From Chania fonticola_B (GTDB lineage Bacteria; Pseudomonadota; Gammaproteobacteria; Enterobacterales; Enterobacteriaceae): DNA of 64,000 nucleotides. The stretch lies in the NCBI RefSeq assembly GCF_048537545.1, contig NZ_CP183218.1, one strand, 5' to 3'. Each line of letters begins with the position of its first letter. The first letter of the stretch is position 1. The translations under genes were made by a program, and so were the position numbers. The notes under the pieces are model-generated. The model made no database searches. It saw only the letters and a program-made list of their open reading frames with translations, and was not told where the DNA came from. Positions 60,259-64,000 of the stretch are shown in pieces.

Positions 60259-61116
60259 TTACAAAATGCCTAACAGGGAACACACCACGCTCAGTACCAC
60301 TACCGAAAGCAGAATGGTGGTATAGCGCGGCCCTTTTTTGACCAGATAGAAGTAGATCGAGAACACCGCAGCCAGCGGCAACAGGCCGGGGGCGATGGAG
60401 TCCAGGATCTGTTGCACTACCACCTCGGAACCTTCCAACGCGCTGATTTTCAGCGGCGAGGTGATCTTGACGTAGCTGGCAGACAGCGCTCCCATCATGA
60501 TCAGCCCGAGCACGTTGGCCCCGTAGATCAGCTCTTTTATCTTGCCCCCTTGCAGCAGCCCGATGATCGATTCCCGCCCTAGCGTGTAGCCTTTGTGGGC
60601 CAAGCCGTAGCTGATCGCCATGGTGATCACGGTATACAACACCACCGGCATGATGCCGCCCATGGCGCTGCCGTTGGCCGCGAAGGGTATGAAGATGGCG
60701 ATCAACAGCGGCATGATCGCCGCCCAGACCACCGAGTCACCAATTCCGGCCAGCGGCCCCATCAGGCCGGTTTTAATCCCGGTGATGGACGAATCGGAAA
60801 TCGGCTCTCCACGGGTCTTCTGTTCTTCCATGGCGATGGCAACGCCCTGGATCACCGCACCAAAGGTCTGTTCGCTGTTGAAGAAGTTCAGGTGGCGTTT
60901 CAGCGCCTCAACCTGCTCTTCTTTCTGCGGATAGAGCTTTTTAATAATCGGCGTCATTGAGGCGCAGAAAATCAGGCTCTGTAAACGTTCATAAGAGTTG
61001 GAGACTTCGGCTCCCAGCCAGTAAATAAACCAGGCTTTGGTGATGTCCCGCTTGGTCAGCACGTTGGTTTGGCGTGCTCTTTCCACCAGCTCGTGTTGCA
61101 TGATGTCGCTGCTCAT
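60259..61116 (-). CDS. dgaD: DgaD, mannose-family PTS EIID
   Basis: A 285-aa EIID membrane subunit with SYERLQSLIFCASMTPIIKKLYP, GPLAGIGDSVVWA and C-terminal helices. With DgaC it forms the membrane channel that takes up and phosphorylates D-glucosaminate. AGGGAG lies seven bases before the ATG, two bases after the dgaC stop. Confidence 0.93.
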   Translation of the reverse strand: MSSDIMQHELVERARQTNVLTKRDITKAWFIYWLGAEVSNSYERLQSLIFCASMTPIIKKLYPQKEEQVEALKRHLNFFNSEQTFGAVIQGVAIAMEEQKTRGEPISDSSITGIKTGLMGPLAGIGDSVVWAAIMPLLIAIFIPFAANGSAMGGIMPVVLYTVITMAISYGLAHKGYTLGRESIIGLLQGGKIKELIYGANVLGLIMMGALSASYVKITSPLKISALEGSEVVVQQILDSIAPGLLPLAAVFSIYFYLVKKGPRYTTILLSVVVLSVVCSLLGIL

Positions 61117-61118
61117 GA

Positions 61119-61865
61119 TCAGACTCCCTCACCTTTGGCCATGTTTTTAACCAGGAATGCCGCGCAGGTACCGAAGATGGCCATCGCCATGATGTCGACC
61201 TTGAGATACAACACCGCGAAGAACCCGGCAATGAAGTAAGGCAGCAGGCTTTTCTTGCCGATAACCATGATGGTGATCGCAAAGCCCAGCGCAGGCAGGA
61301 TGCCGCCCATGATTTCGAACGAGTGGGTCAGCCAATGTGGCATCAACGCCAGGAACTTCTCGACCACGCCCTGGCCGAAATAGTTGGCGGCAAACACCAC
61401 CGGGAAGCGGATCACCAGGCCAAGCAGTGCCGGATACAGGAAGGCACAGCGCATGATCCCGCTGATATTGGCCTCTTCCGCGTGCTTATCGGCCATATGT
61501 ACCCAAACGGCGTTCACGGTACGGCGTAACTGGTCAACGAACACGCCAATCACCCCAAACGGGATTGCCAACGCGATCGCCAGGTTAGGATCCATCCCCG
61601 CTTTCACGGCGATCGGCAGCGCGATACAGGCCGCCAGTGCCGGATCTGAAGGGACGTTCCCACCCGGCGTAGAGGTGACACCCAGATACACCAACTGCAT
61701 CCCGGCGCCGATAATCATCGCCGTTTTCATATCCCCCAGCAGGAAGCCGACGAATACCGCGATGGCGATGGGTTGCACCAACATCCCCGAGAGGGTGTAG
61801 CCCAAGCGCAGGCGGGCAAACCAGTAATACAGCCCCATACAAATGGCAACGGTCAAGTTATCCAT
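61119..61865 (-). CDS. dgaC: DgaC, mannose-family PTS EIIC
   Basis: A 248-aa polytopic EIIC with the family patterns LGYTLSGMLVQPI, GFLLGDMKTAMIIGAGMQLVYLG and PALAACIALPIAV. It provides the substrate path of the D-glucosaminate PTS. GGAG precedes the ATG. Confidence 0.93.
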   Translation of the reverse strand: MDNLTVAICMGLYYWFARLRLGYTLSGMLVQPIAIAVFVGFLLGDMKTAMIIGAGMQLVYLGVTSTPGGNVPSDPALAACIALPIAVKAGMDPNLAIALAIPFGVIGVFVDQLRRTVNAVWVHMADKHAEEANISGIMRCAFLYPALLGLVIRFPVVFAANYFGQGVVEKFLALMPHWLTHSFEIMGGILPALGFAITIMVIGKKSLLPYFIAGFFAVLYLKVDIMAMAIFGTCAAFLVKNMAKGEGV

Positions 61866-61897
61866 GGTATTGCTCCTAATCGATCAGATGCCGAATA

Positions 61898-62383
61898 TCA
61901 GAACTTCTTCAAAATATCTGCCAGTGCCTGCGGCTTGTCTTCCGGGATGGTCTGGAAGAACACCGTCACACCGCGTTGCTGTAAGTCACGCAGGATCGCC
62001 ACATCAGCCTCATCCAGCGTAATGTTCTGGAATACCGCTTTACGGTTCGGCCCACCACCCAGGCCACCCACCTGGATATTTTTGACGTCAAACCCGTCGA
62101 CCACCGCCTGTTGCACCGTAACCAGGTTCGGGAACAAGACCAATACGTTGCCCTCCCCCAGTTGATTCTCCCGCCAAGCCGCCGCAAAACTCTGGTTGCC
62201 ATAGCAATCCACTTTCACATTCGGCGGAGCGGCCATCAGATAGATGCTTTTCATAAACGGATCGGCTTCCAGCTCATCACTCACTACCGCGATACGGTTG
62301 GCCTGCGACTGCCCAACCCACTTGGTAACGACCTGACCGTGGATCAAACGGCTGTCAATGCGGCATAAAACGATGTTGGCCAT
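61898..62383 (-). CDS. dgaB: DgaB, mannose-family PTS EIIB
   Basis: A 161-aa cytoplasmic EIIB; the phosphorylated histidine is H15 in RIDSRLIHGQVVTKWV. It passes phosphate from DgaA to the incoming sugar acid. It starts five bases after the dgaA stop, with GGGGA upstream. Confidence 0.94.
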   Translation of the reverse strand: MANIVLCRIDSRLIHGQVVTKWVGQSQANRIAVVSDELEADPFMKSIYLMAAPPNVKVDCYGNQSFAAAWRENQLGEGNVLVLFPNLVTVQQAVVDGFDVKNIQVGGLGGGPNRKAVFQNITLDEADVAILRDLQQRGVTVFFQTIPEDKPQALADILKKF

Positions 62384-62388
62384 AATGA

Positions 62389-62805
62389 TTATTCCCCTGA
62401 TGTTATTGATTTAATTTGTTTAACTACGTCGAGGCAGCTGTTGCGCCCCAGTTCAACCAACTCGTCGAGATGGTTGAGAAAATTGCCCTGCTCACGTAAA
62501 TCGATGGCAGCCAGCAGCAAGGTGGCATTCAGGCCGGAAATCACACCGATGGCGTAGTCACGGCTCAAGCGAGCCGCCACGTTAGAGGTGGTGCCGCCGA
62601 TAAAGTCGGTGAGGATCAATGAACCCTCCGGCATGGTTTTCACCTGTTGTTCAACGCGTTCATGGAACTCCGCCAGCGTGTCGACCGGCATCAGCGCGAT
62701 ATCGAATATCCCACTGGTTTCGCCAATCACCATGCGGACGCTTTCACGCAGTTGTTGGCCCCAGCCGCCGTGGGTCAGTAGTAAAATCTGTGGTAATGCA
62801 GCCAA
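62389..62805 (-). CDS. dgaA: DgaA, mannose-family PTS EIIA
   Basis: A 138-aa EIIA with the phosphorylated histidine H12 in ILLLTHGGWGQQL and DFIGGTTSNVAARL, which is typical of EIIA-Man. The first gene of the operon. The start is TTG at 62805 with AGGAGG five bases upstream; no ATG fits. A sigma-54 promoter lies about 60 bp upstream. Confidence 0.92.
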   Translation of the reverse strand: MAALPQILLLTHGGWGQQLRESVRMVIGETSGIFDIALMPVDTLAEFHERVEQQVKTMPEGSLILTDFIGGTTSNVAARLSRDYAIGVISGLNATLLLAAIDLREQGNFLNHLDELVELGRNSCLDVVKQIKSITSGE

Positions 62806-62862
62806 AATGGCCTCCTGGCAATCTATTGAAAGTCATTGAAAATTTCCGTTCCCTAGAGATGT

Positions 62863-62879
62863 AGCAATGCCTGTGCCAA
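62863..62879 (-). promoter_or_regulatory. Sigma-54 promoter of the dga operon
   Basis: The minus-strand sequence TTGGCACAGGCATTGCT is a perfect -24/-12 element (TGGCAC-N5-TTGCW). LevR-type activators such as DgaR, encoded next door, work with sigma-54. The adjacent TGTGCCA and TGGCACA (62872-62891) form an inverted repeat that includes the -24 box. Confidence 0.9.
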
Positions 62880-62911
62880 TTTTGTGGCACACCGGAGGGA
62901 GGTCAGTGGTG

Positions 62912-62932
62912 AGCGGGCCGTGAAGGCCCGCT
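62912..62932 (-). terminator. Hairpin after dgaR
   Basis: AGCGGGCC and GGCCCGCT form an 8-bp perfect stem around GTGAA shortly after the dgaR stop. There is no T run. It may separate dgaR from the operon. Confidence 0.5.
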
Positions 62933-62942
62933 ATGGCGGGGT

Positions 62943-64000
62943 TTAGCGGTAGAGAAGCTCGTAGATATAAAAATATTCCGCATCGGACAGGCGGATAGAA
63001 TAGGCACGTTCAATCGGCGAAAACGCGTCTTTGATGACAGAAAACGCCTGTTGGTCGATATCCTGCTGGGCATCCAGGGCAATCTGTAACGGTTTGTGGC
63101 TTAAAACGATACGCTCCACCATGCAACAGCAGTGGATCAGGAAGCGAAGTGTCACTTGCCTTGAGGGCTGTAAATCCAGCGTGCGACAAATCTGATGCAA
63201 CACCGCTTCGATCTCTTGCAGGATACGTTGAGGATTGAGCACGGAAATATGGTTGATGATGCTCTCCAGCGTCAGCGCGCTGATAAAACGCATTGAACAG
63301 CGCTCGACCTGCAACTGGCGTTCGGCGCTGCCAAGGTCCGGGTTCAACAGGCTGAGCACCAGTTCCGGCCCCTGTTCGGAGAACAGCTCTTCCAACGCGA
63401 TAAACGGGATATCCGGCAAGCCGGGCTGGAAGGTCCCCACGATACCCACCAGACGTTCGTTACCGCCTATCGCCTGACGCAATCGCTCCAGGCTGCGCAC
63501 TTCGTTGTAATCCACCAATACCATGCGGGTGTCTTCCGCCATCAGCTCACCGAAGCTTTCCTCCAGCACTTTCTTGATCTTCACCGCCGTGCCCATCCCG
63601 GTAATACAGGAGATTGCCAACACCTTGCCGATCTCATCTTCACGCTGGTCGTAAAGCTGATGGGCAATCCCTTTACTGGCCATCAGTTCCATCAAGGGGG
63701 TGAAATCACTGGTTTCATAGGTCAGATCCAGCCCAATCTCCAGCAACGCCCCCATGGTGATGTTCTGGATCAGCAGCACATCGATGTGGAACAGTTTGCT
63801 GACGGTGCTGGCAAAGTGCACCAACGAGCCGATATCCACAATCAGGATCAGGCGCTGATAGCGCTTTTCCCGTAGTGTGGCGATCAGTAATTCCAATGTG
63901 TCATGCACCGACTGCTCGAACGGCATATCGATGGCGGTAAACAGCTCACATTCCAGCACCCGATTGACATAGTGCGCCATGCTGCTGGCCGTGGTGGTGC
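62943..64000 (-). CDS. dgaR: DgaR, LevR-type sigma-54 activator (5' end outside window)
   Basis: The C-terminal ~351 residues of a LevR/NtrC-like PTS-regulated activator; the gene runs off the right edge. Visible are an EIIA-Man-like domain (upstream TTTASSMAHYVNRVL, then LILIVDIGSLVHFAS and ISCITGMGTAVKIKKVL) and a C-terminal PRD (ISVLNPQRILQEIEAVLHQICRTL; RFLIHCCCMVERIVLSHKPL). The N-terminal DNA-binding and AAA+ domains should lie beyond 64000. It should activate dgaABCDEF from the sigma-54 promoter, modulated by PTS phosphorylation. Confidence 0.88.
   Translation of the reverse strand, partial: TTTASSMAHYVNRVLECELFTAIDMPFEQSVHDTLELLIATLREKRYQRLILIVDIGSLVHFASTVSKLFHIDVLLIQNITMGALLEIGLDLTYETSDFTPLMELMASKGIAHQLYDQREDEIGKVLAISCITGMGTAVKIKKVLEESFGELMAEDTRMVLVDYNEVRSLERLRQAIGGNERLVGIVGTFQPGLPDIPFIALEELFSEQGPELVLSLLNPDLGSAERQLQVERCSMRFISALTLESIINHISVLNPQRILQEIEAVLHQICRTLDLQPSRQVTLRFLIHCCCMVERIVLSHKPLQIALDAQQDIDQQAFSVIKDAFSPIERAYSIRLSDAEYFYIYELLYR

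Overview
The window is a stretch of enterobacterial chromosome, most likely Serratia (S. plymuthica, proteamaculans or liquefaciens type). Most proteins can be aligned from memory with E. coli K-12 proteins at nearly full length, and the blocks follow E. coli gene order: rssB-rssA-ychJ-purU-tyrTV; xthA-nudG-ynjH-topB-(mnmH)-selD-ydjA-sppA-ansA-pncA; yeaC-msrB-gapA-yeaD-mipA-yeaG-yeaH; dadX-dadA-ycgB-fadR-nhaB-dsbB; ycgN-ycgM; ycgL-minCDE-rnd-fadD-yeaY-tsaB-yoaA-yoaB. The chitinase, the Kdo hydroxylase and the dga operon point to Serratia rather than Escherichia. The genus is inferred, because no rRNA or marker gene was compared.

Layout. 1-3.7 kb: the RpoS adaptor RssB, patatin-like RssA, YchJ and formyltetrahydrofolate hydrolase PurU. 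3.7-4.8 kb: a stringent-type promoter, two tRNA-Tyr genes, and 139-bp tandem repeats that each end in a copy of the tRNA 3' end. The third, degenerate unit is split by a 115-bp palindromic element that has a second copy at 44.97 kb. 4.8-15.7 kb: DNA repair, a selenium operon (selD-mnmH-topB-ynjH), SppA, and asparagine/nicotinamide hydrolysis. 15.9-24.9 kb: a secreted GH18 chitinase, MsrB, gapA with a CRP site placed for class II activation, MipA, and the yeaGH stress kinase operon behind a sigma-54 promoter.

25.0-34 kb is the accessory part. It holds a two-gene, Fur-box-controlled cassette resembling a class II microcin and its immunity protein (leader like microcin V). Next to it are an orphan phage spanin pair, an unknown 83-aa protein, a FAS1-sigma-anti-sigma module laid out like mycobacterial SigK-RskA-MPT70/83, a CspA-type gene with a cold-box leader and a hairpin-rich downstream region, an orphan GhoT/OrtT-type toxin, a Fur-controlled TonB-dependent siderophore receptor, small membrane proteins and a DEDD exonuclease.

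34-58 kb returns to core genes: alanine catabolism, FadR with FadD (each with a FadR-like operator), NhaB, DsbB, a PhoP-box-preceded Kdo hydroxylase, UspF, MinCDE, RNase D, TsaB, YoaA and MdtJI. 58.3-64 kb holds a dgaABCDEF operon (mannose-family PTS plus D-glucosaminate-6-phosphate ammonia-lyase and aldolase) behind a sigma-54 promoter. Its LevR-type activator DgaR runs off the right edge.

The best candidate for something undescribed is the iron-regulated microcin-like pair at 25.07-25.69 kb. The second is the tRNA-end tandem repeat with the palindromic element, whose arms differ between copies by compensating changes.
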